Shown one piece after another: positions 27,801-44,001 of a stretch of DNA of 64,000 nucleotides. The position numbers and the translations under genes are program-made. Source of the DNA: Arcuatula senhousia (taxonomy: Eukaryota > Mollusca > Bivalvia > Mytilida > Mytilidae); contig CAXARO010000890.1 of the NCBI GenBank assembly GCA_963971305.1, forward strand, positions 1 to 64,000, written 5' to 3'. Numbering within the stretch: position 1 is the first letter of the stretch; each line of letters begins with the position of its first letter. The notes beneath the pieces were generated by a model. The model searched no databases. It was not told the DNA's origin and saw nothing but the letters and a program-made list of their open reading frames with translations.

Positions 27801-30800
27801 TACCTGAAGTGACAATCATGAAATATTTTTAACTTTTATGATTGTTTAGATATATTTTTGTATTAAAAATGCCACAACAGGTTTATTTTCTTTTTTTAAA
27901 ATTTTTTTATAAGCACTTCAATGTGAAGGGAGACAACTATAAATCCCGCCATATTTGCAGATGTCAAAATGACACTTTTCAGGTAAACAAAAATATTTTT
28001 CTTTAGAGCTGGAAAGCGTACCCTTTTTGTTCCCAATTTTTGCTCTTATTGACATGCTCTTTCAAGCAATTTATCATTTTGACTTGAAATTTTCCCACAA
28101 GGCAGTGGAATTTAGCCTCAGAAATGGGATGACACCCATAAATTTAACACAAAACACCCCCTTTTTTGTTCATTTTGGACAGTTTTGATGAAATATTCAA
28201 ATATGAATAAGTTTACTAGGCAGGTTCCATTAAAAAGTGGTGAATTTCAGCTTTTTATTGATATATAGATGTCCATATTACAGGAAAATATCTTATTTCC
28301 ATTCAAGCATGAAGGTGATGTTGCTTTCATCTGATGACGTCACTTTGCAAAACTATACCTTGCACCCTTTAAAGGCATATATACTTACTTTATGAATCAT
28401 TTTTAGGGTCTACTTGGTTTATTTTGGTCTTGGATACAATTGTCAATTTGTTTACAAACACAAGACCAATGTATTGGTACAATTTTGGCTCAGTAATATT
28501 CATAATTCTCATGAAAACTCCATAGTAACCAGTAAAACACTCAAAGTCATTGTGCAATATGTGACGTCATTTCATACTGTTGCGACGTTTCATGTCTTTC
28601 GCATTCACAGATGGAACAATATGTGACTTAGAAACCATTTATAGTACACAAAATTAAAAATTATCATTAACCATCTACCACATGTATACAGTAGATGCTT
28701 TTTTTTACATTTAGCTAGTAAAGTATGTTAAATGGGTATTGCACAAACCATCTGTAATACCCAAATTCTTAAATAAACTTAAAATGACCCTATTTTATGG
28801 CAAAACTAGGTGAAAAAAAATTCCCTTTGAATGTTTTTTTAGATTAACTATGTTTAATTGCCATCACAATATTATTTTTATTAAGATAATTATGTTAAAT
28901 CGTTTAAAAAGCATAGTATTGATATAAGCTTCACATTTCAGCTTAAAACAGTTCATGAATGCAAAAAATCCAAAAATCTTCATCGCAAGGTCTTGTATGA
29001 GAATCTGTATGTTTTCGCTATTTTTTATCGCAACGACAAAAATAAGGTACCATTGTGTTCGCAATAAGATACCGAAACAGAAAAAAATGCTTTCATCAGA
29101 GAATTTATGCATCATAATGCTTTAAACGATGCAAGACACAGTTTCGTATAAAATACTAGTGAGTTTTACCAAATACATTAACCACAGGTAAGGGAATCCC
29201 TGTCTATTCATATACCTGAAGTGACAATCATGAAATATTTTTAACTTTTATGATTGTTTAGATATATTTTTGTATTAAAAATGCCACAACAGGTTTATTT
29301 TCTTTTTTTAAAATTTTTTTATAAGCACTTCAATGTGAAGGGAGACAACTATAAATCCCGCCATATTTGCAGATGTCAAAATGACACTTTTCAGGTAAAC
29401 AAAAATATTTTTCTTTAGAGCTGGAAAGCGTACCCTTTTTGTTCCCAATTTTTGCTCTTATTGACATGCTCTTTCAAGCAATTTATCATTTTGACTTGAA
29501 ATTTTCCCACAAGGCAGTGGAATTTAGCCTCAGAAATGGGATGACACCCATAAATTTAACACAAAACACCCCCTTTTTTGTTCATTTTGGACAGTTTTGA
29601 TGAAATATTCAAATATGAATAAGTTTACTAGGCAGGTTCCATTAAAAAGTGGTGAATTTCAGCTTTTTATTGATATATAGATGTCCATATTACAGGAAAA
29701 TATCTTATTTCCATTCAAGCATGAAGGTGATGTTGCTTTCATCTGATGACGTCACTTTGCAAAACTATACCTTGCACCCTTTAAAGGCATATATACTTAC
29801 TTTATGAATCATTTTTAGGGTCTACTTGGTTTATTTTGGTCTTGGATACAATTGTCAATTTGTTTACAAACACAAGACCAATGTATTGGTACAATTTTGG
29901 CTCAGTAACATTCATAATTCTCATGAAAACTCCATAGTAACCAGTAAAACACTCAAAGTCATTGTGCAATATGTGACGTCATTTCATACTGTTGCGACGT
30001 TTCATGTCTTTCGCATTCACAGATGGAACAATATGTGACTTAGAAACCATTTATAGTACACAAAATTAAAAATTATCATTAACCATCTACCACATGTATA
30101 CAGTAGATGCTTTTTTTTACATTTAGCTAGTAAAGTATGTTAAATGGGTATTGCACAAACCATCTGTAATACCCAAATTCTTAAATAAACTTAAAATGAC
30201 CCTATTTTATGGCAAAACTAGGTGAAAAAAAATTCCCTTTGAATGTTTTTTTAGATTAACTATGTTTAATTGCCATCACAATATTATTTTTATTAAGATA
30301 ATTATGTTAAATCGTTTAAAAAGCATAGTATTGATATAAGCTTCACATTTCAGCTTAAAACAGTTCATGAATGCAAAAAATCCAAAAATCTTCATCGCAA
30401 GGTCTTGTATGAGAATCTGTATGTTTTCGCTATTTTTTATCGCAACGACAAAAATAAGGTACCATTGTGTTCGCAATAAGATACCGAAACAGAAAAAAAT
30501 GCTTTCATCAGAGAATTTATGCATCATAATGCTTTAAACGATGCAAGACACAGTTTCGTATAAAATACTAGTGAGTTTTACCAAATACATTAACCACAGG
30601 TAAGGGAATCCCTGTCTATTCATATACCTGAAGTGACAATCATGAAATATTTTTAACTTTTATGATTGTTTAGATATATTTTTGTATTAAAAATGCCACA
30701 ACAGGTTTATTTTCTTTTTTTAAAATTTTTTTATAAGCACTTCAATGTGAAGGGAGACAACTATAAATCCCGCCATATTTGCAGATGTCAAAATGACACT

Positions 30801-33800
30801 TTTCAGGTAAACAAAAATATTTTTCTTTAGAGCTGGAAAGCGTACCCTTTTTGTTCCCAATTTTTGCTCTTATTGACATGCTCTTTCAAGCAATTTATCA
30901 TTTTGACTTGAAATTTTCCCACAAGGCAGTGGAATTTAGCCTCAGAAATGGGATGACACCCATAAATTTAACACAAAACACCCCCTTTTTTGTTCATTTT
31001 GGACAGTTTTGATGAAATATTCAAATATGAATAAGTTTACTAGGCAGGTTCCATTAAAAAGTGGTGAATTTCAGCTTTTTATTGATATATAGATGTCCAT
31101 ATTACAGGAAAATATCTTATTTCCATTCAAGCATGAAGGTGATGTTGCTTTCATCTGATGACGTCACTTTGCAAAACTATACCTTGCACCCTTTAAAGGC
31201 ATATATACTTACTTTATGAATCATTTTTAGGGTCTACTTGGTTTATTTTGGTCTTGGATACAATTGTCAATTTGTTTACAAACACAAGACCAATGTATTG
31301 GTACAATTTTGGCTCAGTAACATTCATAATTCTCATGAAAACTCCATAGTAACCAGTAAAACACTCAAAGTCATTGTGCAATATGTGACGTCATTTCATA
31401 CTGTTGCGACGTTTCATGTCTTTCGCATTCACAGATGGAACAATATGTGACTTAGAAACCATTTATAGTACACAAAATTAAAAATTATCATTAACCATCT
31501 ACCACATGTATACAGTAGATGCTTTTTTTTACATTTAGCTAGTAAAGTATGTTAAATGGGTATTGCACAAACCATCTGTAATACCCAAATTCTTAAATAA
31601 ACTTAAAATGACCCTATTTTATGGCAAAACTAGGTGAAAAAAAATTCCCTTTGAATGTTTTTTTAGATTAACTATGTTTAATTGCCATCACAATATTATT
31701 TTTATTAAGATAATTATGTTAAATCGTTTAAAAAGCATAGTATTGATATAAGCTTCACATTTCAGCTTAAAACAGTTCATGAATGCAAAAAATCCAAAAA
31801 TCTTCATCGCAAGGTCTTGTATGAGAATCTGTATGTTTTCGCTATTTTTTATCGCAACGACAAAAATAAGGTACCATTGTGTTCGCAATAAGATACCGAA
31901 ACAGAAAAAAATGCTTTCATCAGAGAATTTATGCATCATAATGCTTTAAACGATGCAAGACACAGTTTCGTATAAAATACTAGTGAGTTTTACCAAATAC
32001 ATTAACCACAGGTAAGGGAATCCCTGTCTATTCATATACCTGAAGTGACAATCATGAAATATTTTTAACTTTTATGATTGTTTAGATATATTTTTGTATT
32101 AAAAATGCCACAACAGGTTTATTTTCTTTTTTTAAAATTTTTTTATAAGCACTTCAATGTGAAGGGAGACAACTATAAATCCCGCCATATTTGCAGATGT
32201 CAAAATGACACTTTTCAGGTAAACAAAAATATTTTTCTTTAGAGCTGGAAAGCGTACCCTTTTTGTTCCCAATTTTTGCTCTTATTGACATGCTCTTTCA
32301 AGCAATTTATCATTTTGACTTGAAATTTTCCCACAAGGCAGTGGAATTTAGCCTCAGAAATGGGATGACACCCATAAATTTAACACAAAACACCCCCCTT
32401 TTTGTTCATTTTGGACAGTTTTGATGAAATATTCAAATATGAATAAGTTTACTAGGCAGGTTCCATTAAAAAGTGGTGAATTTCAGCTTTTTATTGATAT
32501 ATAGATGTCCATATTACAGGAAAATATCTTATTTCCATTCAAGCATGAAGGTGATGTTGCTTTCATCTGATGACGTCACTTTGCAAAACTATACCTTGCA
32601 CCCTTTAAAGGCATATATACTTACTTTATGAATCATTTTTAGGGTCTACTTGGTTTATTTTGGTCTTGGATACAATTGTCAATTTGTTTACAAACACAAG
32701 ACCAATGTATTGGTACAATTTTGGCTCAGTAACATTCATAATTCTCATGAAAACTCCATAGTAACCAGTAAAACACTCAAAGTCATTGTGCAATATGTGA
32801 CGTCATTTCATACTGTTGCGACGTTTCATGTCTTTCGCATTCACAGATGGAACAATATGTGACTTAGAAACCATTTATAGTACACAAAATTAAAAATTAT
32901 CATTAACCATCTACCACATGTATACAGTAGATGCTTTTTTTTACATTTAGCTAGTAAAGTATGTTAAATGGGTATTGCACAAACCATCTGTAATACCCAA
33001 ATTCTTAAATAAACTTAAAATGACCCTATTTTATGGCAAAACTAGGTGAAAAAAAATTCCCTTTGAATGTTTTTTTAGATTAACTATGTTTAATTGCCAT
33101 CACAATATTATTTTTATTAAGATAATTATGTTAAATCGTTTAAAAAGCATAGTATTGATATAAGCTTCACATTTCAGCTTAAAACAGTTCATGAATGCAA
33201 AAAATCCAAAAATCTTCATCGCAAGGTCTTGTATGAGAATCTGTATGTTTTCGCTATTTTTTATCGCAACGACAAAAATAAGGTACCATTGTGTTCGCAA
33301 TAAGATACCGAAACAGAAAAAAATGCTTTCATCAGAGAATTTATGCATCATAATGCTTTAAACGATGCAAGACACAGTTTCGTATAAAATACTAGTGAGT
33401 TTTACCAAATACATTAACCACAGGTAAGGGAATCCCTGTCTATTCATATACCTGAAGTGACAATCATGAAATATTTTTAACTTTTATGATTGTTTAGATA
33501 TATTTTTGTATTAAAAATGCCACAACAGGTTTATTTTCTTTTTTTAAAATTTTTTTATAAGCACTTCAATGTGAAGGGAGACAACTATAAATCCCGCCAT
33601 ATTTGCAGATGTCAAAATGACACTTTTCAGGTAAACAAAAATATTTTTCTTTAGAGCTGGAAAGCGTACCCTTTTTGTTCCCAATTTTTGCTCTTATTGA
33701 CATGCTCTTTCAAGCAATTTATCATTTTGACTTGAAATTTTCCCACAAGGCAGTGGAATTTAGCCTCAGAAATGGGATGACACCCATAAATTTAACACAA

Positions 33801-36800
33801 AACACCCCCTTTTTTGTTCATTTTGGACAGTTTTGATGAAATATTCAAATATGAATAAGTTTACTAGGCAGGTTCCATTAAAAAGTGGTGAATTTCAGCT
33901 TTTTATTGATATATAGATGTCCATATTACAGGAAAATATCTTATTTCCATTCAAGCATGAAGGTGATGTTGCTTTCATCTGATGACGTCACTTTGCAAAA
34001 CTATACCTTGCACCCTTTAAAGGCATATATACTTACTTTATGAATCATTTTTAGGGTCTACTTGGTTTATTTTGGTCTTGGATACAATTGTCAATTTGTT
34101 TACAAACACAAGACCAATGTATTGGTACAATTTTGGCTCAGTAACATTCATAATTCTCATGAAAACTCCATAGTAACCAGTAAAACACTCAAAGTCATTG
34201 TGCAATATGTGACGTCATTTCATACTGTTGCGACGTTTCATGTCTTTCGCATTCACAGATGGAACAATATGTGACTTAGAAACCATTTATAGTACACAAA
34301 ATTAAAAATTATCATTAACCATCTACCACATGTATACAGTAGATGCTTTTTTTTACATTTAGCTAGTAAAGTATGTTAAATGGGTATTGCACAAACCATC
34401 TGTAATACCCAAATTCTTAAATAAACTTAAAATGACCCTATTTTATGGCAAAACTAGGTGAAAAAAAATTCCCTTTGAATGTTTTTTTAGATTAACTATG
34501 TTTAATTGCCATCACAATATTATTTTTATTAAGATAATTATGTTAAATCGTTTAAAAAGCATAGTATTGATATAAGCTTCACATTTCAGCTTAAAACAGT
34601 TCATGAATGCAAAAAATCCAAAAATCTTCATCGCAAGGTCTTGTATGAGAATCTGTATGTTTTCGCTATTTTTTATCGCAACGACAAAAATAAGGTACCA
34701 TTGTGTTCGCAATAAGATACCGAAACAGAAAAAAATGCTTTCATCAGAGAATTTATGCATCATAATGCTTTAAACGATGCAAGACACAGTTTCGTATAAA
34801 ATACTAGTGAGTTTTACCAAATACATTAACCACAGGTAAGGGAATCCCTGTCTATTCATATACCTGAAGTGACAATCATGAAATATTTTTAACTTTTATG
34901 ATTGTTTAGATATATTTTTGTATTAAAAATGCCACAACAGGTTTATTTTCTTTTTTTAAAATTTTTTTATAAGCACTTCAATGTGAAGGGAGACAACTAT
35001 AAATCCCGCCATATTTGCAGATGTCAAAATGACACTTTTCAGGTAAACAAAAATATTTTTCTTTAGAGCTGGAAAGCGTACCCTTTTTGTTCCCAATTTT
35101 TGCTCTTATTGACATGCTCTTTCAAGCAATTTATCATTTTGACTTGAAATTTTCCCACAAGGCAGTGGAATTTAGCCTCAGAAATGGGATGACACCCATA
35201 AATTTAACACAAAACACCCCCTTTTTTGTTCATTTTGGACAGTTTTGATGAAATATTCAAATATGAATAAGTTTACTAGGCAGGTTCCATTAAAAAGTGG
35301 TGAATTTCAGCTTTTTATTGATATATAGATGTCCATATTACAGGAAAATATCTTATTTCCATTCAAGCATGAAGGTGATGTTGCTTTCATCTGATGACGT
35401 CACTTTGCAAAACTATACCTTGCACCCTTTAAAGGCATATATACTTACTTTATGAATCATTTTTAGGGTCTACTTGGTTTATTTTGGTCTTGGATACAAT
35501 TGTCAATTTGTTTACAAACACAAGACCAATGTATTGGTACAATTTTGGCTCAGTAACATTCATAATTCTCATGAAAACTCCATAGTAACCAGTAAAACAC
35601 TCAAAGTCATTGTGCAATATGTGACGTCATTTCATACTGTTGCGACGTTTCATGTCTTTCGCATTCACAGATGGAACAATATGTGACTTAGAAACCATTT
35701 ATAGTACACAAAATTAAAAATTATCATTAACCATCTACCACATGTATACAGTAGATGCTTTTTTTTACATTTAGCTAGTAAAGTATGTTAAATGGGTATT
35801 GCACAAACCATCTGTAATACCCAAATTCTTAAATAAACTTAAAATGACCCTATTTTATGGCAAAACTAGGTGAAAAAAAATTCCCTTTGAATGTTTTTTT
35901 AGATTAACTATGTTTAATTGCCATCACAATATTATTTTTATTAAGATAATTATGTTAAATCGTTTAAAAAGCATAGTATTGATATAAGCTTCACATTTCA
36001 GCTTAAAACAGTTCATGAATGCAAAAAATCCAAAAATCTTCATCGCAAGGTCTTGTATGAGAATCTGTATGTTTTCGCTATTTTTTATCGCAACGACAAA
36101 AATAAGGTACCATTGTGTTCGCAATAAGATACCGAAACAGAAAAAAATGCTTTCATCAGAGAATTTATGCATCATAATGCTTTAAACGATGCAAGACACA
36201 GTTTCGTATAAAATACTAGTGAGTTTTACCAAATACATTAACCACAGGTAAGGGAATCCCTGTCTATTCATATACCTGAAGTGACAATCATGAAATATTT
36301 TTAACTTTTATGATTGTTTAGATATATTTTTGTATTAAAAATGCCACAACAGGTTTATTTTCTTTTTTTAAAATTTTTTTATAAGCACTTCAATGTGAAG
36401 GGAGACAACTATAAATCCCGCCATATTTGCAGATGTCAAAATGACACTTTTCAGGTAAACAAAAATATTTTTCTTTAGAGCTGGAAAGCGTACCCTTTTT
36501 GTTCCCAATTTTTGCTCTTATTGACATGCTCTTTCAAGCAATTTATCATTTTGACTTGAAATTTTCCCACAAGGCAGTGGAATTTAGCCTCAGAAATGGG
36601 ATGACACCCATAAATTTAACACAAAACACCCCCTTTTTTGTTCATTTTGGACAGTTTTGATGAAATATTCAAATATGAATAAGTTTACTAGGCAGGTTCC
36701 ATTAAAAAGTGGTGAATTTCAGCTTTTTATTGATATATAGATGTCCATATTACAGGAAAATATCTTATTTCCATTCAAGCATGAAGGTGATGTTGCTTTC

Positions 36801-39800
36801 ATCTGATGACGTCACTTTGCAAAACTATACCTTGCACCCTTTAAAGGCATATATACTTACTTTATGAATCATTTTTAGGGTCTACTTGGTTTATTTTGGT
36901 CTTGGATACAATTGTCAATTTGTTTACAAACACAAGACCAATGTATTGGTACAATTTTGGCTCAGTAACATTCATAATTCTCATGAAAACTCCATAGTAA
37001 CCAGTAAAACACTCAAAGTCATTGTGCAATATGTGACGTCATTTCATACTGTTGCGACGTTTCATGTCTTTCGCATTCACAGATGGAACAATATGTGACT
37101 TAGAAACCATTTATAGTACACAAAATTAAAAATTATCATTAACCATCTACCACATGTATACAGTAGATGCTTTTTTTTACATTTAGCTAGTAAAGTATGT
37201 TAAATGGGTATTGCACAAACCATCTGTAATACCCAAATTCTTAAATAAACTTAAAATGACCCTATTTTATGGCAAAACTAGGTGAAAAAAAATTCCCTTT
37301 GAATGTTTTTTTAGATTAACTATGTTTAATTGCCATCACAATATTATTTTTATTAAGATAATTATGTTAAATCGTTTAAAAAGCATAGTATTGATATAAG
37401 CTTCACATTTCAGCTTAAAACAGTTCATGAATGCAAAAAATCCAAAAATCTTCATCGCAAGGTCTTGTATGAGAATCTGTATGTTTTCGCTATTTTTTAT
37501 CGCAACGACAAAAATAAGGTACCATTGTGTTCGCAATAAGATACCGAAACAGAAAAAAATGCTTTCATCAGAGAATTTATGCATCATAATGCTTTAAACG
37601 ATGCAAGACACAGTTTCGTATAAAATACTAGTGAGTTTTACCAAATACATTAACCACAGGTAAGGGAATCCCTGTCTATTCATATACCTGAAGTGACAAT
37701 CATGAAATATTTTTAACTTTTATGATTGTTTAGATATATTTTTGTATTAAAAATGCCACAACAGGTTTATTTTCTTTTTTTAAAATTTTTTTATAAGCAC
37801 TTCAATGTGAAGGGAGACAACTATAAATCCCGCCATATTTGCAGATGTCAAAATGACACTTTTCAGGTAAACAAAAATATTTTTCTTTAGAGCTGGAAAG
37901 CGTACCCTTTTTGTTCCCAATTTTTGCTCTTATTGACATGCTCTTTCAAGCAATTTATCATTTTGACTTGAAATTTTCCCACAAGGCAGTGGAATTTAGC
38001 CTCAGAAATGGGATGACACCCATAAATTTAACACAAAACACCCCCTTTTTTGTTCATTTTGGACAGTTTTGATGAAATATTCAAATATGAATAAGTTTAC
38101 TAGGCAGGTTCCATTAAAAAGTGGTGAATTTCAGCTTTTTATTGATATATAGATGTCCATATTACAGGAAAATATCTTATTTCCATTCAAGCATGAAGGT
38201 GATGTTGCTTTCATCTGATGACGTCACTTTGCAAAACTATACCTTGCACCCTTTAAAGGCATATATACTTACTTTATGAATCATTTTTAGGGTCTACTTG
38301 GTTTATTTTGGTCTTGGATACAATTGTCAATTTGTTTACAAACACAAGACCAATGTATTGGTACAATTTTGGCTCAGTAACATTCATAATTCTCATGAAA
38401 ACTCCATAGTAACCAGTAAAACACTCAAAGTCATTGTGCAATATGTGACGTCATTTCATACTGTTGCGACGTTTCATGTCTTTCGCATTCACAGATGGAA
38501 CAATATGTGACTTAGAAACCATTTATAGTACACAAAATTAAAAATTATCATTAACCATCTACCACATGTATACAGTAGATGCTTTTTTTTACATTTAGCT
38601 AGTAAAGTATGTTAAATGGGTATTGCACAAACCATCTGTAATACCCAAATTCTTAAATAAACTTAAAATGACCCTATTTTATGGCAAAACTAGGTGAAAA
38701 AAAATTCCCTTTGAATGTTTTTTTAGATTAACTATGTTTAATTGCCATCACAATATTATTTTTATTAAGATAATTATGTTAAATCGTTTAAAAAGCATAG
38801 TATTGATATAAGCTTCACATTTCAGCTTAAAACAGTTCATGAATGCAAAAAATCCAAAAATCTTCATCGCAAGGTCTTGTATGAGAATCTGTATGTTTTC
38901 GCTATTTTTTATCGCAACGACAAAAATAAGGTACCATTGTGTTCGCAATAAGATACCGAAACAGAAAAAAATGCTTTCATCAGAGAATTTATGCATCATA
39001 ATGCTTTAAACGATGCAAGACACAGTTTCGTATAAAATACTAGTGAGTTTTACCAAATACATTAACCACAGGTAAGGGAATCCCTGTCTATTCATATACC
39101 TGAAGTGACAATCATGAAATATTTTTAACTTTTATGATTGTTTAGATATATTTTTGTATTAAAAATGCCACAACAGGTTTATTTTCTTTTTTTAAAATTT
39201 TTTTATAAGCACTTCAATGTGAAGGGAGACAACTATAAATCCCGCCATATTTGCAGATGTCAAAATGACACTTTTCAGGTAAACAAAAATATTTTTCTTT
39301 AGAGCTGGAAAGCGTACCCTTTTTGTTCCCAATTTTTGCTCTTATTGACATGCTCTTTCAAGCAATTTATCATTTTGACTTGAAATTTTCCCACAAGGCA
39401 GTGGAATTTAGCCTCAGAAATGGGATGACACCCATAAATTTAACACAAAACACCCCCTTTTTTGTTCATTTTGGACAGTTTTGATGAAATATTCAAATAT
39501 GAATAAGTTTACTAGGCAGGTTCCATTAAAAAGTGGTGAATTTCAGCTTTTTATTGATATATAGATGTCCATATTACAGGAAAATATCTTATTTCCATTC
39601 AAGCATGAAGGTGATGTTGCTTTCATCTGATGACGTCACTTTGCAAAACTATACCTTGCACCCTTTAAAGGCATATATACTTACTTTATGAATCATTTTT
39701 AGGGTCTACTTGGTTTATTTTGGTCTTGGATACAATTGTCAATTTGTTTACAAACACAAGACCAATGTATTGGTACAATTTTGGCTCAGTAACATTCATA

Positions 39801-42800
39801 ATTCTCATGAAAACTCCATAGTAACCAGTAAAACACTCAAAGTCATTGTGCAATATGTGACGTCATTTCATACTGTTGCGACGTTTCATGTCTTTCGCAT
39901 TCACAGATGGAACAATATGTGACTTAGAAACCATTTATAGTACACAAAATTAAAAATTATCATTAACCATCTACCACATGTATACAGTAGATGCTTTTTT
40001 TTACATTTAGCTAGTAAAGTATGTTAAATGGGTATTGCACAAACCATCTGTAATACCCAAATTCTTAAATAAACTTAAAATGACCCTATTTTATGGCAAA
40101 ACTAGGTGAAAAAAAATTCCCTTTGAATGTTTTTTTAGATTAACTATGTTTAATTGCCATCACAATATTATTTTTATTAAGATAATTATGTTAAATCGTT
40201 TAAAAAGCATAGTATTGATATAAGCTTCACATTTCAGCTTAAAACAGTTCATGAATGCAAAAAATCCAAAAATCTTCATCGCAAGGTCTTGTATGAGAAT
40301 CTGTATGTTTTCGCTATTTTTTATCGCAACGACAAAAATAAGGTACCATTGTGTTCGCAATAAGATACCGAAACAGAAAAAAATGCTTTCATCAGAGAAT
40401 TTATGCATCATAATGCTTTAAACGATGCAAGACACAGTTTCGTATAAAATACTAGTGAGTTTTACCAAATACATTAACCACAGGTAAGGGAATCCCTGTC
40501 TATTCATATACCTGAAGTGACAATCATGAAATATTTTTAACTTTTATGATTGTTTAGATATATTTTTGTATTAAAAATGCCACAACAGGTTTATTTTCTT
40601 TTTTTAAAATTTTTTTATAAGCACTTCAATGTGAAGGGAGACAACTATAAATCCCGCCATATTTGCAGATGTCAAAATGACACTTTTCAGGTAAACAAAA
40701 ATATTTTTCTTTAGAGCTGGAAAGCGTACCCTTTTTGTTCCCAATTTTTGCTCTTATTGACATGCTCTTTCAAGCAATTTATCATTTTGACTTGAAATTT
40801 TCCCACAAGGCAGTGGAATTTAGCCTCAGAAATGGGATGACACCCATAAATTTAACACAAAACACCCCCTTTTTTGTTCATTTTGGACAGTTTTGATGAA
40901 ATATTCAAATATGAATAAGTTTACTAGGCAGGTTCCATTAAAAAGTGGTGAATTTCAGCTTTTTATTGATATATAGATGTCCATATTACAGGAAAATATC
41001 TTATTTCCATTCAAGCATGAAGGTGATGTTGCTTTCATCTGATGACGTCACTTTGCAAAACTATACCTTGCACCCTTTAAAGGCATATATACTTACTTTA
41101 TGAATCATTTTTAGGGTCTACTTGGTTTATTTTGGTCTTGGATACAATTGTCAATTTGTTTACAAACACAAGACCAATGTATTGGTACAATTTTGGCTCA
41201 GTAACATTCATAATTCTCATGAAAACTCCATAGTAACCAGTAAAACACTCAAAGTCATTGTGCAATATGTGACGTCATTTCATACTGTTGCGACGTTTCA
41301 TGTCTTTCGCATTCACAGATGGAACAATATGTGACTTAGAAACCATTTATAGTACACAAAATTAAAAATTATCATTAACCATCTACCACATGTATACAGT
41401 AGATGCTTTTTTTTACATTTAGCTAGTAAAGTATGTTAAATGGGTATTGCACAAACCATCTGTAATACCCAAATTCTTAAATAAACTTAAAATGACCCTA
41501 TTTTATGGCAAAACTAGGTGAAAAAAAATTCCCTTTGAATGTTTTTTTAGATTAACTATGTTTAATTGCCATCACAATATTATTTTTATTAAGATAATTA
41601 TGTTAAATCGTTTAAAAAGCATAGTATTGATATAAGCTTCACATTTCAGCTTAAAACAGTTCATGAATGCAAAAAATCCAAAAATCTTCATCGCAAGGTC
41701 TTGTATGAGAATCTGTATGTTTTCGCTATTTTTTATCGCAACGACAAAAATAAGGTACCATTGTGTTCGCAATAAGATACCGAAACAGAAAAAAATGCTT
41801 TCATCAGAGAATTTATGCATCATAATGCTTTAAACGATGCAAGACACAGTTTCGTATAAAATACTAGTGAGTTTTACCAAATACATTAACCACAGGTAAG
41901 GGAATCCCTGTCTATTCATATACCTGAAGTGACAATCATGAAATATTTTTAACTTTTATGATTGTTTAGATATATTTTTGTATTAAAAATGCCACAACAG
42001 GTTTATTTTCTTTTTTTAAAATTTTTTTATAAGCACTTCAATGTGAAGGGAGACAACTATAAATCCCGCCATATTTGCAGATGTCAAAATGACACTTTTC
42101 AGGTAAACAAAAATATTTTTCTTTAGAGCTGGAAAGCGTACCCTTTTTGTTCCCAATTTTTGCTCTTATTGACATGCTCTTTCAAGCAATTTATCATTTT
42201 GACTTGAAATTTTCCCACAAGGCAGTGGAATTTAGCCTCAGAAATGGGATGACACCCATAAATTTAACACAAAACACCCCCTTTTTTGTTCATTTTGGAC
42301 AGTTTTGATGAAATATTCAAATATGAATAAGTTTACTAGGCAGGTTCCATTAAAAAGTGGTGAATTTCAGCTTTTTATTGATATATAGATGTCCATATTA
42401 CAGGAAAATATCTTATTTCCATTCAAGCATGAAGGTGATGTTGCTTTCATCTGATGACGTCACTTTGCAAAACTATACCTTGCACCCTTTAAAGGCATAT
42501 ATACTTACTTTATGAATCATTTTTAGGGTCTACTTGGTTTATTTTGGTCTTGGATACAATTGTCAATTTGTTTACAAACACAAGACCAATGTATTGGTAC
42601 AATTTTGGCTCAGTAACATTCATAATTCTCATGAAAACTCCATAGTAACCAGTAAAACACTCAAAGTCATTGTGCAATATGTGACGTCATTTCATACTGT
42701 TGCGACGTTTCATGTCTTTCGCATTCACAGATGGAACAATATGTGACTTAGAAACCATTTATAGTACACAAAATTAAAAATTATCATTAACCATCTACCA

Positions 42801-43247
42801 CATGTATACAGTAGATGCTTTTTTTTACATTTAGCTAGTAAAGTATGTTAAATGGGTATTGCACAAACCATCTGTAATACCCAAATTCTTAAATAAACTT
42901 AAAATGACCCTATTTTATGGCAAAACTAGGTGAAAAAAAATTCCCTTTGAATGTTTTTTTTAGATTAACTATGTTTAATTGCCATCACAATATTATTTTT
43001 ATTAAGATAATTATGTTAAATCGTTTAGAAAGCATAGTATTGATATAAGCTTCACATTTCAGCTTAAAACAGTTCATGAATGCAAAAAATCCAAAAATCT
43101 TCATCGCAAGGTCTTGTATGAGAATCTGTATGTTTTCGCTATTTTTTATCGCAACGACAAAAATAAGGTACCATTGTGTTCGCAATAAGATACCGAAACA
43201 GAAAAAAATGCTTTCATCAGAGAATTTATGCATCATAATGCTTTAAA

Positions 43248-44001
43248 AGGCATATATACTTACTTTATGAATCATTTTTAGGGTCTACTTGGTTTATTTT
43301 GGTCTTGGATACAATTGTCAATTTGTTTACAAACACAAGACCAATGTATTGGTACAATTTTGGCTCAGTAACATTCATAATTCTCATGAAAACTCCATAG
43401 TAACCAGTAAAACACTCAAAGTCATTGTGCAATATGTGACGTCATTTCATACTGTTGCGACGTTTCATGTCTTTCGCATTCACCGATGGAACAATATGTG
43501 ACTTAGAAACCATTTATAGTACACAAAATTAAAAATTATCATTAACCATCTACCACATGTATACAGTAGATGCTTTTTTTTACATTTAGCTAGTAAAGTA
43601 TGTTAAATGGGTATTGCACAAACCATCTGTAATACCCAAATTCTTAAATAAACTTAAAATGACCCTATTTTATGGCAAAACTAGGTGAAAAAAAATTCCC
43701 TTTGAATGTTTTTTTAGATTAACTATGTTTAATTGCCATCACAATATTATTTTTATTAAGATAATTATGTTAAATCGTTTAAAAAGCATAGTATTGATAT
43801 AAGCTTCACATTTCAGCTTAAAACAGTTCATGAATGCAAAAAATCCAAAAATCTTCATCGCAAGGTCTTGTATGAGAATCTGTATGTTTTCGCTATTTTT
43901 TATCGCAACGACAAAAATAAGGTACCATTGTGTTCGCAATAAGATACCGAAACAGAAAAAAATGCTTTCATCAGAGAATTTATGCATCATAATGCTTTAA
44001 A
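43248..44001 (+). repeat. Short satellite unit 1 (754 bp), junction with extra A
   Basis: The TTAA insert is absent. The junction reads ATGCTTTAAAAGGCAT, one A longer than the simple empty site. The preceding full unit carries an extra T (near 42955) and a private A-to-G change at 43028, and this unit has a private CACCGATGG near 43484. Confidence 0.9.
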